From Pomacea canaliculata (Eukaryota > Mollusca > Gastropoda > Architaenioglossa > Ampullariidae), in the NCBI RefSeq assembly GCF_003073045.1, contig NC_037590.1, forward strand, positions 19,805,708 to 19,869,707: a stretch of 64,000 nt of DNA. Reading direction: 5' to 3'. Made by a program: the position numbers and the translations under genes. Positions 25,601 to 35,558 of the stretch are shown here, in pieces. A model generated the notes under the pieces. The model made no database searches. It saw only the letters and a program-made list of their open reading frames with translations, and was not told where the DNA came from. Positions within the stretch are counted from its first letter, which is position 1; every line of letters starts with the position of its first letter.

Positions 25601-28600
25601 ACTAAGGACAGTGAAATGTACCTTATCTGCATGAGTTTTCATGGTCTCAAACACACAAGCTTTGCAGCAGGCCCCACTAGCAGACCAAGGGGGTCGAATG
25701 AAGAGCCAGGTAAAAGGTGCTATTGAACCAGAGATCTCTTCAACTTTGCAAAAATATTCTGCAGCCAAACGTCCACTCACTGCAATATCCTTATCTTCCT
25801 CCAGAGTGCTGGACACTGAAAGACAAGTTATATAGGCTCTGCTTTTATTCTGTAAATATTATTCAAGTAGTTTTAACAATTACTTTTCCTGTAGTACAAA
25901 CACACTGAACAAACCAATAGCTAACTGGAAGACTCATAAAGCTGAATATAATCAACATGTATCTTTGCAATATATATTTCTGCAAAAGAGAAATAAATCT
26001 ACAATGTTCTTTACTTTTTAAATTAAAATGTGTCTCCCTACCACTCAATGAGTATATTACATATAATGTGCTTACTCACATCCTTCATTGTAGAGATAAG
26101 CTACTCCAAGTTTTATCAGTGCTTCTAAATTTCCATGTTTTGCAGCACTGTAAGTTTAAAAAAAAAAAATCAGATAATTATTCTGAACCTGAAACAGTGC
26201 TAAAGAGTGCAGATATGATAAGGGAAAAAAAATCTTTACAGGCAAGAAACGTTTTCTAATACATGGCTGGATATGGTTTAAAAGGTGTCAAAAATTAAAT
26301 ACAATATAAAATGAGTAGGAAAAACAAAGAACATCAAAATCTCAATCTTATCTATCCATTTCTCATTAGCTATACTGGCACTTTCAGCCTCACTCATAAG
26401 TACTTTAAGCATGTACACATATTTTTAGTATATATGTATAGAAAAGTATGACATAAATTAAAAATTATCCAACATTTTTGTATAATTTGGATACAACTTT
26501 TATAAAAGGCGTTTACCTGTTATAGTGAGCAAGGTTGGCTAGTGAAGGCCATGAGTCAAAGAAACTTGCAAATGTCCACAAATACTGGTTTGAATCAACT
26601 ATTTGTTGGAATCGTGGATGAGTCTACAAGCATCAATTACATGTTACATTTCAATAAGAAATCAACCACTTCTATATTTGAAAAAGATATGTAAATAATT
26701 GCCCTTGAGGATGAATAAAGTTATATTGTAAATGCTTTGACACTATCAGCATTTTAAAAACTTTCTGATAAAATCAATATCATGTCCTTGGCAGATAGTG
26801 ATTTGTTTCCAATTTATTTGCATCTTGTTCTTTGTCTCTGCAATTTATTTTTTTAAATGTCAATTTAGCTAACCTGCTTAAGTGTCAGCAGATCTCGTAT
26901 GTGCATGCCCTTTAAAATATGCACCAAAAGCTCATCAGGAAGATGCCATATGGTGACACTGCTTCGTGTCCGTGGCCGCATCGCACTTGCCACTGGAATG
27001 AACCCGCTGTCTGGAGAATGCTGCAAACTGCCTATCCCTTTCAATGCTGCACAATTTAACCAAAGAATGTTTCTCTTTATGTATAAATTTTACCTTTTTA
27101 AATTGAGATTAATAGCTTGGTTATATTGTTAGTAAATTATAACTACTTATCTGCTGATTTGTTAATTACTTTTATTTAAAGGTTTTTTTTTTTAAAAAAG
27201 GTTACAAAACAAACTCAAGTTTTTCATTACAGCATTGAAGATTGAAAAATATTAAAATCGTATGCACCAAAACAATGGTTAAAAACAATTGTCATCGAGA
27301 ATCATATACACTGATAACCGATGCATGATGAGGAAGTAATCTTTAGGAACTAAACGTTGCAGGTCTACAATCTTTTAACATACCTAGCATTAGCAAAGCT
27401 ACTCTGATATCTTACCGAATAAAAAATAATTATCTATTTCTAGTTCTGATACTCTATGCACATCTTCGTTGTTTCTTATGGTTGGCCGGAACTAGAGCGC
27501 TGTCTACGTTTCTTTCACTTCCCTGCCATGTGTTACTGCTATTATTAGAACAGACGCCTGTTGCGTAGCAACGGTTTCGAGGCTATCCAATCAAACAACA
27601 TGTTATAAAGAGCAGTGAGATCTCGACGAATCACTTGTTGCCACTCAATGTCAAGAGTAACACGTGAAAGATCGCGTCAAGACTTGTTCGATCGAAGCGT
27701 CTATTTCATGACAAACGAGGTAATCTGCAGAACTATTTGTTAGGTCCTATTTTGCCAAACATGTACTAACAGGTTTCCGGCTTAATAAACAATGGAAGAA
27801 ATTAAAGCGAAACAGGAAAGAGGTACAATGTCGTTATTAGCGATCTATTTGTGTAGGATACAATACACCAAGATTACATCGTTTGTTTGTTTGTTTTTTT
27901 GAGTCAGGCAGTATATAATTATGATCTACGTCTTAACATTCGACCATTACTGGCTACTCAACGCTCTGAAAACAGCAAAAGCCGCCGATCGAGCTATGTA
28001 TCTATATATATATAATGGTTTCGTTTTCACTTTCCACTTGAAACAAAATTCTTTCAACGTTAAAATAATGAATTGGACCGTTGCTTATCAGAATTAAATT
28101 GCTAATCACTCTCATTCAACAAATGAAAGGTTTCTAGAACGTTATATACTTCCAAATGTGTTCGGATTTTTCTGATATTTTGTTCTAAAAATAGTCAGCT
28201 GCCATAAGGTCTTAATCATACACTATCTTGACATCTTATGAATTTATGAATGTTCTCTCAATAATTGTAAAGCTAGCTTCCAGAAAGTCAGGGTGTAAAT
28301 CCTATGACAGGGTAAATAGTGCTTTAAGCCTTGCACACTGAATTATTATATATTTATTTCTGCTCAACAGATAAACATTTATGTTAAATGCATTAAGAAG
28401 ATTGAATGAAATATGTGCTTTCCAGGCTGAAAAAATATCAGCATTTCAAAGAAACAACAAACAAGGGAAAAATACATATGTGGCATTAAACACATTGGTA
28501 AACATAGCTTCCTGAGAATAATCATTAGGAGGAAAAACACAAACAAAAATCAACTTGCATTAATGGAACAAAATCCTTTCAAAACCTTGACTGCCTCTTT

Positions 28601-29534
28601 TCTTTATTTATACGTCTAGCTTAGATAGTAAAGCAATTAATATACTCAGTGTACCCTTCCTATCAAAGGTCTAGTAATAGTAATACTATGTCAGTACTCA
28701 CTGTTCAAACAAAATGTGTCCCATTTATAACCTGCACTGGTAGTTATACAGCTGTCATTTTTAAATTCAGATTGAAATGAGCTGGTAATCCAATTTGCAA
28801 AAGGGTAGCAATGCCAATGTCCATCCATATTAAGCAACAGGTGCATGTTTACTGACAAGTACTTGATTACATGTACTTGATTTTGATTTAGCAGTTGTTT
28901 TCTAATTTTATGTCTAACAAAAGATCTAGCATTTCAGGGAAATGCCCATGAACTAATTTTATACAATGTCTGAACTGGTTGTATAATTCTAAAGATTGCC
29001 AACTGGCCACTGTTGAGGCCAAGAGAGCATGCACACACAAGTCAGTGTAAGGAATTTGAAACTGGTATACAAATGTTATTTTTGGCGTTGGCTGATAGCA
29101 ACTGGAATTATTATACTCTGTGAAAGCATGCCTCAACAGGTACGTTTGGAAAGCAGTAAGTGGGCAGTATATTTAGACACCGAATAAGTAATGTCTGCGA
29201 GTACATGGTGTCTACATTATATATGGTTGTTGGCCGCCAAAACTTTCTGTTTAACAAAATAAGGTCTCGTCACATCTAAATCAATGTCCAGTCGATTTGC
29301 ATCAGCGTTGTTCACGTTTTAAAAGTTAAACTACAGGATTATATCGAAAAATAAATACACTCAGATACTATTTCAAGCATGCATCGTATACGCGATAAAA
29401 TGAAATTGAGGAGGGAACCCACTGATTTCGGATAAGTCATCATCGAAGATATGTTTTCGTTGTTTGTGGATTACAAACAATTATCGTACCACTATAAATC
29501 CCCCAGATATACGTAACAGAATCTTACCTTTCAT
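19695..29534 (-). CDS. CCNF: Cyclin F, F-box substrate receptor of an SCF ubiquitin ligase, fifteen coding exons
   Basis: Exons in transcript order: 29534-29528, 27046-26874, 26623-26517, 26147-26080, 25815-25622, 25148-24999, 24608-24379, 24151-23987, 23656-23533, 23304-23124, 23005-22918, 21343-21244, 20772-20633, 20454-20348, 20152-19695. They sum to 2292 nt, 763 residues, with every phase agreeing; human cyclin F is 786. Seen: F-box WHLPDELLVHILKGM (from about residue 36), Sel1-like repeats (AAKHGNLEALIKLGVAYLYN), APFTWLFIRPPWSASGACCK nearly identical to vertebrates, cyclin box with MRYILVDWLVEV (residues 309-320, the hydrophobic patch that binds RxL substrates), the second cyclin fold in exons 10-12, then a Ser-rich acidic tail ending in basic RRKSRKRN, a likely nuclear localisation signal. 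Known role: cyclin F does not drive a CDK but recruits targets such as CP110 and RRM2 for ubiquitination in G2. The first exon contributes only ATGAAAG, so the start depends on that splice. Identification is firm. Confidence 0.95.
21925..22860 (+). repeat. Unnamed interspersed repeat, copy A, in cyclin F intron 11
   Basis: This segment and 51030-52140 share many blocks in the same order, for example gacaagagtcactg, aattgtcttgcagggga against gagttgtcttgcagggga, gtcaagac/gtcaaggc, and gagtgttgtgg. It has no coding motif, no clear terminal repeats and no family that I recognise. Copy A lacks the two later insertions present in copy B. Confidence 0.65.
23722..23930 (-). repeat. LINE 3'-end fragment, minus strand
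   Basis: On the minus strand the end reads AATTGCCCTTGGGGATTAAT followed by AAAGTTGTATTGTATTG. This is the style of 3' terminus with a short tandem tail found in Rex1/CR1-like LINEs. A matching end in the opposite orientation lies at 26695-26735. It sits in cyclin F intron 8. Confidence 0.5.
25380..25600 (+). repeat. LINE 3'-end fragment in cyclin F intron 5
   Basis: The end TAGCCCTATACTCCTCAAAG plus AGTAACAAGG matches the 3' end of the LINE at 12358-13690. The part before it has a run of open frame but no clear reverse-transcriptase motif. It lies antisense to cyclin F. Confidence 0.55.
26695..26735 (+). repeat. Short LINE 3'-end remnant
   Basis: AATTGCCCTTGAGGATGAAT then AAAGTTATATTGTAA matches the end motif of the fragment at 23722-23930, here on the plus strand. 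Confidence 0.45.
27047..29527 (-). other. Cyclin F intron 1
   Basis: A 2.5-kb AT-rich intron separates the ATGAAAG exon from the F-box exon. I see no coding exon or assignable repeat in it. A slightly less AT-rich patch at 27470-27730 contains a gattggc-like motif, but no gene start is evident. Confidence 0.6.
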
Positions 29535-29622
29535 TTCTGTCTGTTTTAACGTTTGATGCAACTTTAAAATGAGTTGGCAAGCACTATTTCAGTAGAGGGT
29601 TAGTCGTGGAGACTCCGCCGCC

Positions 29623-29688
29623 TTCAAACTTGCGTGTATGCCACCAAGAAGTTTCGAAGTTTCTGATTGGCTCGTGCTTTTGACGTCA
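29623..29688 (-). promoter_or_regulatory. Putative cell-cycle promoter elements of cyclin F
   Basis: Read on the minus strand towards the gene: the CRE palindrome TGACGTCA (29688-29681), a CCAAT box in the context AGCCAATCAGA (29670-29666) and the CHR hexamer TTTGAA (29628-29623). The CHR begins 90 bp upstream of the start codon. CCAAT boxes upstream of a CHR are the known layout of G2/M promoters (NF-Y plus DREAM/B-MYB-MuvB), and vertebrate cyclin F peaks in G2. The motifs are seen; their function is inferred. TTTGAA alone is a common hexamer. Confidence 0.45.
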
Positions 29689-30734
29689 CGCGCAACCCCG
29701 GCGTTCTCCCACGGTTTGACCTACTTGTAAGCAGTACAAAAATTCAAATACGAAAGCGTTGTCGAAAAGTAACTGTGCTAGTCATGTTTAAGCTTTGAGC
29801 ACAAATATTCATATTTTTGAAAATGACAATATTTCTCTTATGTGCTTTGGTGCTTTAAGTATTTAATTTGTTGTTAATTTTAAGATAATATACGTCTTTA
29901 TTCTTCTAATTTATATCCCCATTTCAATGAGAAAACCGGAGAACGCGCGGTACGTGATCGAACTCATAAAAATTCCGTTCATAGATTTCTACTAATATTT
30001 CTGCTAATAATAAAGCTCACATCATAAATGTGAACTATATGTACGCCATATGTATATATAAACAGCACCTTCAGAAGCCAATTAAAGTGTCCCGATCTCG
30101 CGCCCCTTCCAGGAAAATCTTTTCTCTCAACACATGCATACACGTACATAGGAAGTATATATACTTTCTTTTGCGGCAGATTAGCACATCGAAATATTAT
30201 TTCTGTATTATAATTTTGCTTTACATCTATTTTTAATTGCGTATAATTGCCCTCTGTGCTGTTATACCCGATTTATAGTGCTTATATGAATTTCTCCGAT
30301 GGGGATGTGTATATATACGTAAATATAATATATGTGTACTTGAGATGTGCTTTTTCACTAAGTGCAAAAAAGCAGAGAAATCGAGAGAGAGATCGACTAT
30401 AATGACAATATATATATATATATTTTACATCTATAGCCCTCAGGAAACTGAAACAATACGTACATTAATTACTACAAACAAAATAAGACGTACACTAAAC
30501 AAAAACAAAACAAAACAAAATGAAATAGGGAAAACAGGAATGATGGGGGAACCTTAATTAATGTTTAATTTTACTAATGAATAAGTAATATTTGATGCAT
30601 TATTATTTTTTGATTGTTAGTAATGTCGAGTCTTTATATACGGCCTCTGCTTCGTCTGGCATATAGTATTAAGAATTACATGTCCTCTGTCAATCGCAAA
30701 GAAAACGCTCTTAAAAACCAATGGCACTTGCAGG

Positions 30735-31230
30735 TATTGATGAGTGTGATCTTCCCAACGTGCTTAACTCTTTTTATGCCCGCTTTGAGAAGCATGATTT
30801 CTCTCACAAGGTTTCCACACTAAAACCCTCTGGTCCCTGAGCATGGCCGGTTAATGATCATTGCCCAGTCTTCTGTCAAAGATCTCTTGAGGAGAGCAAA
30901 TATGGACAAAGCTCGATCGGGTCTAGATGTGATCTGTGGACGCACCCTTCATTGCTGTACCGATCAACTTAGTGAAGTTTTATAACATCCGTTCCAGCTG
31001 TAGACTCTGGTCACATTCCTGCTATTTGGAAACTTATTGTGCCTGTCCCTAAATCATCAGGCCCAGTCAACCCAATGACTTCAGACCAGTCGCTCTCAAT
31101 CATCATGAAACCACTTGAGTAAATTGTAAGGAGCGATAATTTGACTGCTGTTGATTCACATATTGACCGCTGCAGTTTGCCTACAGAGCTGGAAGAGGTG
31201 TCGATGATGCTGAGCTGTTACTGGTCTATT
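30735..31230 (+). mobile_element. L2/CR1-type LINE reverse-transcriptase fragment, degraded
   Basis: Pieces in several frames read LPNVLNSFYARFEKHD, LLRRANMDKARSGLD, IPAIWKLIVPVPKSSGP, DFRPVAL and FAYRAGRGVDDAE. This is the order of the N-terminal reverse-transcriptase motifs in CR1/L2-type LINEs. Many stops and frameshifts mark it as old. Confidence 0.7.
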
Positions 31231-31789
31231 AATTGTCGTTTGATTGGTTTGGAGAAGCAGTTGAACGCCTGCGAAAACCTGTGAGAAGACTGACGTACAG
31301 TTGTGCAGTGTTACACATCCCCAGCAGTGTGGGACCATAGGATAACAAGGCACCAAACATAAAGGGCTGGACAGAGATGTGCAGCAGTCTTATATGTCAT
31401 CTCTCATTTTTTGGCTCGGTGAGCTATATGAAAGACTAGAAACAGGACTGCAAGAGATGAGTAATACGATGAAAGAGCATCTGGGAGTTGCCAGCTTCTT
31501 TCTACCCAACCATAGCAAATAATTTACATCATCTATTGATTCCAGACTCTGGGTTTGTGCCTAGAGAATTTACATTTAGTTTACATTATCTGAAAATGAT
31601 GGGAAGGCGGTGTTTTAAAAAAAACCGTTGGTGGATACCAATGGTTTAGTCAGAGCTCAAGTTCTCAGTGATATGGCCATCCTTTTGCCGATGCAGGCAC
31701 TGCAGCTGCTGCTGTCAAGGTGTTGCATAGACTTATTCATTTGCTCGGCGTGAATCTGTCCTGAGGTTTTCAAGTCCATACACCAGACC

Positions 31790-32370
31790 ATTGTGTTTTA
31801 CAACAGAACTGTTAAGGACCTGCAACCACCTGTTGGGCCTCACGAACAGACCAGACCACAACTGCCCACAGGCATTGCACCTGCTTTACTGCCTGAAGCC
31901 TTCAGTGAGATTTTTATTCACAATATTCTTGACATCCAGGCTCAACTTGATCAACTGCCTGTGCACTTTTCAGCTCTTCCTAACCACAACGATGATCTGG
32001 CAAGGCCAAAGTGCTCCTTTTCTTCCTTTCAGCCAATCTCGGAAAGTGAGCTTCGGACCATCACACTCCAGTCAAAACCCACAACTTGTCCACTGGACGT
32101 CCTACTCCCTGTTCTCACAGAAATAGTAAATGGTAGCTTGTCCTCTGGAATCTTCCCGTCTAAGTTAAAAGCAACTTTAGTCAAACCGCTGTTAAAAAAG
32201 CCTACCCTTGAAACCAACGTCCTAAACACTTACCAGCCAGTCTCAAATCTGCCTGTTCTTTCCAAAATCCTTGAGAAAGTAGTTCTCCAGCAACTTCTAT
32301 CTTAACTTAAATTTGATGTCTCCATCATTTCCTTACTCTTTGAGGCATTCAAGACAAGAAAGTGTTCGTC
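31790..32370 (+). mobile_element. L2-type LINE reverse-transcriptase fragment
   Basis: A 170-codon open frame (31793-32305) reads PISESELRTITLQSKPTTCPL, then SSGIFPSKLKATLVKPLLKK, and NTYQPVSNLPVLSKILEKVV, which are standard L2-like reverse-transcriptase phrases. It stops where the FQSAYR motif should begin and is truncated at both ends. It appears to be a separate insertion from the fragment at 30735-31230, since it covers the same domain again. Confidence 0.75.
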
Positions 32371-32544
32371 ACACTAGCGCACAAAGCCAGGAAGAGCGCC
32401 ACTATGATCGTGTTCAGTGTTCACTGTTGTATAAAAGAGACAGCTAGGCAGTGTCATTAGCAAATTTTATAAGAAAGTTTCTATCGGTAGTGTTTCTGCA
32501 ACTGTTAGTATATACATATAGTGGAGACAATTACTGACATAATC

Positions 32545-32905
32545 CTACAACAAAAGCCAACAACGTCTGTACGGATCCACAGTTTGTAATTCCATGCCAG
32601 CATTTACAGACACAAATGGAACTTTCAGTTCGTTCATTCGTCCCTTGAGAGTACAACAATGAATAGACTTGGCAGCTGACAAGGCCTGCCACTCATCAAG
32701 TCCTGCACAGGACGGCCAGCTCACTTCTTCACGTTCGTATAAGCCAGTTCTTCTCCTCGCAACCGCGGCGTCAACCGCCCTCCAAGGTATCTTGAAAGAC
32801 ATTTTTCGACAAAATGCAGTGCCGGGTCACATGACAAAACCAGACCAGCTTATGCCGCTTGACTGTTGCATGCAGGGGTTCCTGGCGTTCCACTAGTGTG
32901 GCAAC
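32545..32905 (-). mobile_element. LINE 3'-end fragment, minus strand
   Basis: On the minus strand it reads RHKLVWFCHVTRHCI, then FQDTLEGGRRRGCEEKNWL, the C-terminal phrase of LINE ORF2 (usual form WFGHV...LQGTLEGGRRRGR). The same stretch recurs at 57371-57560 on the minus strand, so they are members of one family. Confidence 0.65.
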
Positions 32906-33160
32906 TGAGTTTTGTACAAAGTCATTGGAAAATTAAAAAAAAAAAAAATACCATGCAAAAATACATAAACGCTCGCGCGTGTGTGTGTTGTGAGCAGCTT
33001 TTAGCTTCAACCAGGTGTATAGAAGAATTGTTACTATTATTAACTAGATCACAATTTTCCGGATTACTCCTTTCGTCTGCTATTGAGCAAGGAGTAAATT
33101 TCTCCAGAACTATACTAGGCATGGTAAACATCAACATCAACGTAATTTTAAAGTTACTCG

Positions 33161-33162
<2 letters not shown>

Positions 33163-33192
<30 letters not shown>
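33163..33192 (+). repeat. (TG)n(AG)n microsatellite
   Basis: A run of TG dinucleotides passes directly into AG dinucleotides. Simple repeat, no gene context. Confidence 0.7.
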
Positions 33193-33349
33193 ATGATCAC
33201 AGCCAGGTGTACAATATCAACAGAACTATCAATTAGCATCTTTTTTTCCTCGTTTGGTCGGGAACATTTGAAGCAGTGAATTATAAATGTATTGAAGCAT
33301 CTTGTGTGTCAGCGTCATCGAGAACACCAAATGCAGTGGTTAGTTCATT

Positions 33350-33418
33350 TTTTCATGTAAAAATTGTAAAGCGCGGAGAGCCAATATTGTACTAAAATTC
33401 TGCGCTATGGAAGCATAC
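33350..33418 (+). repeat. L2-like/SINE 3'-end remnant
   Basis: The segment GTAAAGCGCGGAGAGCC followed by CTGCGCTATGGAAG matches the common 3'-terminal style of L2 LINEs and the SINEs that use them (TAAAGCGCTT...GCGCTATAGAA). Confidence 0.45.
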
Positions 33419-33653
33419 TTTGTTATTAATAATGATCTGTTTAATATTTTTAATCGACTAGTCAAATTTCTCCACTTAATCAGCCTTGCAATCGTTGTGT
33501 TGCCTTACATGAATAAAAATTATTGCCGAAGTTGTTTGGCAATTACAATAAAAGAGGCTCGACAAGAATTAAGCTATGTTTGTCTAGGCTCGACCCTCGT
33601 GGTACCATTAATGACTGTACGTTGTGCGGAGCAAGAGGGGGGGGGGCTACTAG

Positions 33654-33930
33654 CAGGCCCGTTCTTAGCCCCCGCGGGGCCCGAGGCAAAAGGCATGTGC
33701 GGGGCCCTCACGCCACGATCACACGGTTTTAGTTGGGATCTAAAGTCACTTTTTTCCTCAGGGATATCTCGTCTTTTATCATTGACAGCACGCTGCATAC
33801 ACATTACAACATAAGCCTACGATTAATTTATTTGTAACGTTCGTCAATAGGTTAATCAAAAGCGCGGGGCCCCTTGAAGCGCGGGGCCCTAGGCAGATGC
33901 CTCGTCCGCCTGCCCCTAAGCACGGCCCTG
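33654..33930. mobile_element. hAT-like MITE with perfect 8-bp target duplication
   Basis: Terminal inverted repeats CAGGCCCGTTCTTAG (left) and, on the complement of the right end, CAGGGCCGTGCTTAG. The target-site duplication GCTACTAG is perfect at 33646-33653 and 33931-33938. Length 277 bp, G+C-rich ends, AT-rich centre, no transposase. An 8-bp duplication and CAGGG-type ends are characteristic of the hAT superfamily. Confidence 0.88.
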
Positions 33931-34535
33931 GCTACTAGTGTATGGAGCACGGCTGCAACTCCAGCAGGCCACCAGCAAAAATATGTATGAAGATTATAAT
34001 TACTGTACATGTTTCTTCAGCAAACGCCCGCAGTCACGAACAGCTGGTCATGCAGGTGAATTAGCCATCATATCAATCGAATGTACTGTCGGAGACTACA
34101 GGCAAAGGCTGACATGTATAATGATCCTTGCATGGCGAGGGCTGGTTTCGACGTAAACAGCGGCGTTCTGAGAAAGGATCGAGTGTCCACACATCTCTGG
34201 CGCCCCAAAGAAGGGTGTAAATATTTTTTTTCCTCGTGTAGACCATTATATATATATTATGGTCTAAATTTGCGAAGCACGTATATATTAACCTTATATA
34301 TATATACTGTTTCCGACGGCGAACGTTTTCAGAAAAGTTGCTCACATCACGAATTAACTTGTATTACTTATGCACGTCCATAGTCACACAGTCATCAAAA
34401 TGATTTCAATTCACAATACTTATACGTGACATGAATACCAGGTAAATACAATGAAACAAAAACTAACAAACAATTTCTGTCTTATCGTTTATGATCATGG
34501 AAACGATCGAGGCAAAACGGGACCAAGTACTATAT

Positions 34536-34710
34536 CAGGGGTGGGCAATTAATTTTCCCAAGGGGCCGCATGAGAAATTGGGATGGATTTAGAGGGCCGG
34601 ACTAATAAAGTTAACTCAGTTTTACCCAATACTGTATATAGAGTATATATATACTAGCGGGTGGGCCAGCGGACGGGCCGGTCAGACTGGCCGGCCTTTG
34701 CCCAGGTCTG
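34536..34710 (+). mobile_element. hAT-like MITE, family 1, copy 1
   Basis: Starts CAGGGGTGGGCAATTAATTT and ends TTTGCCCAGGTCTG, an imperfect inverted repeat. The 8-bp duplication TACTATAT is perfect on both sides (34528-34535, 34711-34718). Length 175 bp. The element at 51901-52100 is the same family in the opposite orientation. Confidence 0.9.
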
Positions 34711-35558
34711 TACTATATATACTTCACGAGTGTTGCGGACACATCGAGAGTAACATTTTGAGTCCCATTAATTTTAACAGTACAGACGTGTGTGTATTGA
34801 TTCCTTTATGTGAAAATGATCGTGCGTACACGTACGTAATATAACGTGAATATACATAGGATATATGCTCAGGGGTGGACAAACTCCATGCTGACAGCGA
34901 ACATGCAACGCTCACATTCTTGCCACCTCAGTATCTTTTTTCGAGGGGGCGACTGCCGCGTACCCCTGGTTCCTACACCACCGTTACCAACACCTTCAAC
35001 TATAACAGGTGGATTGTACGAGCGCATCTGTTCTTTTTTCTAGTTAAAGTACACATGAACCTCAAAGGATGAACGGACAGATAGCTGCTGATAAAAAGAC
35101 AACGCGTGCGCATGCCAACCAGGGGACAGCATTCTTCAAGTCGTGAGTTCGACCGATTTTTCTTAGACTTGCTTCATCACATCACACGGTGATCGCGGAC
35201 GTCGTGTGAAACTCTTTCCGCGTTGGGACGGGTTGCTGTGTAGACGTTTAGGCTAATTTTGTGTGCTGAAGGCAAGATTTGCACGGGGAGTAGCCGTCTT
35301 CAGGTTCTCACCTCAATCGATGACGCTGCTCTTGTTGGATTTTTCGTTGTTGTTTTTGTCTGAACTGATCATCGAATTTTACACAGAAGAGTTCTTTCCG
35401 GTAATGCAGACGACATCATAATTTGAAGCCCTGTTTTTTCCTTGTGTAGTTATTTTTGTAAAATGTAATACAGGACATGCATAAAATCTGTTCGTTGCGG
35501 CAAGAAAGCAGCCATGTCATAAAGATTACGTTATTAGTGAGAGCTGTTGATATTAATT

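Larger units (their letters stand above)
29535..35558. other. Intergenic region between cyclin F and PITPNC1 (divergent 5' ends)
   Basis: The two genes point away from each other across 6.0 kb. The left edge holds the cyclin F promoter. The middle is a graveyard of L2-like and RTE-like LINE pieces (30735-32905) and two hAT-like MITEs (33654, 34536). The region 34720-35558 should contain the PITPNC1 promoter and 5' UTR, but I could not place a transcription start. No other host gene was seen. Confidence 0.6.

Noticed and set aside
31793-32305. 170-codon open frame as a host gene
   Set aside because: It carries L2-type reverse-transcriptase phrases and lies among other LINE remnants.
35080-35180. 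Possible tRNA or SINE around gtgagttcgacc
   Set aside because: Only a weak B-box-like string; no A box, cloverleaf or flanking duplication could be seen.
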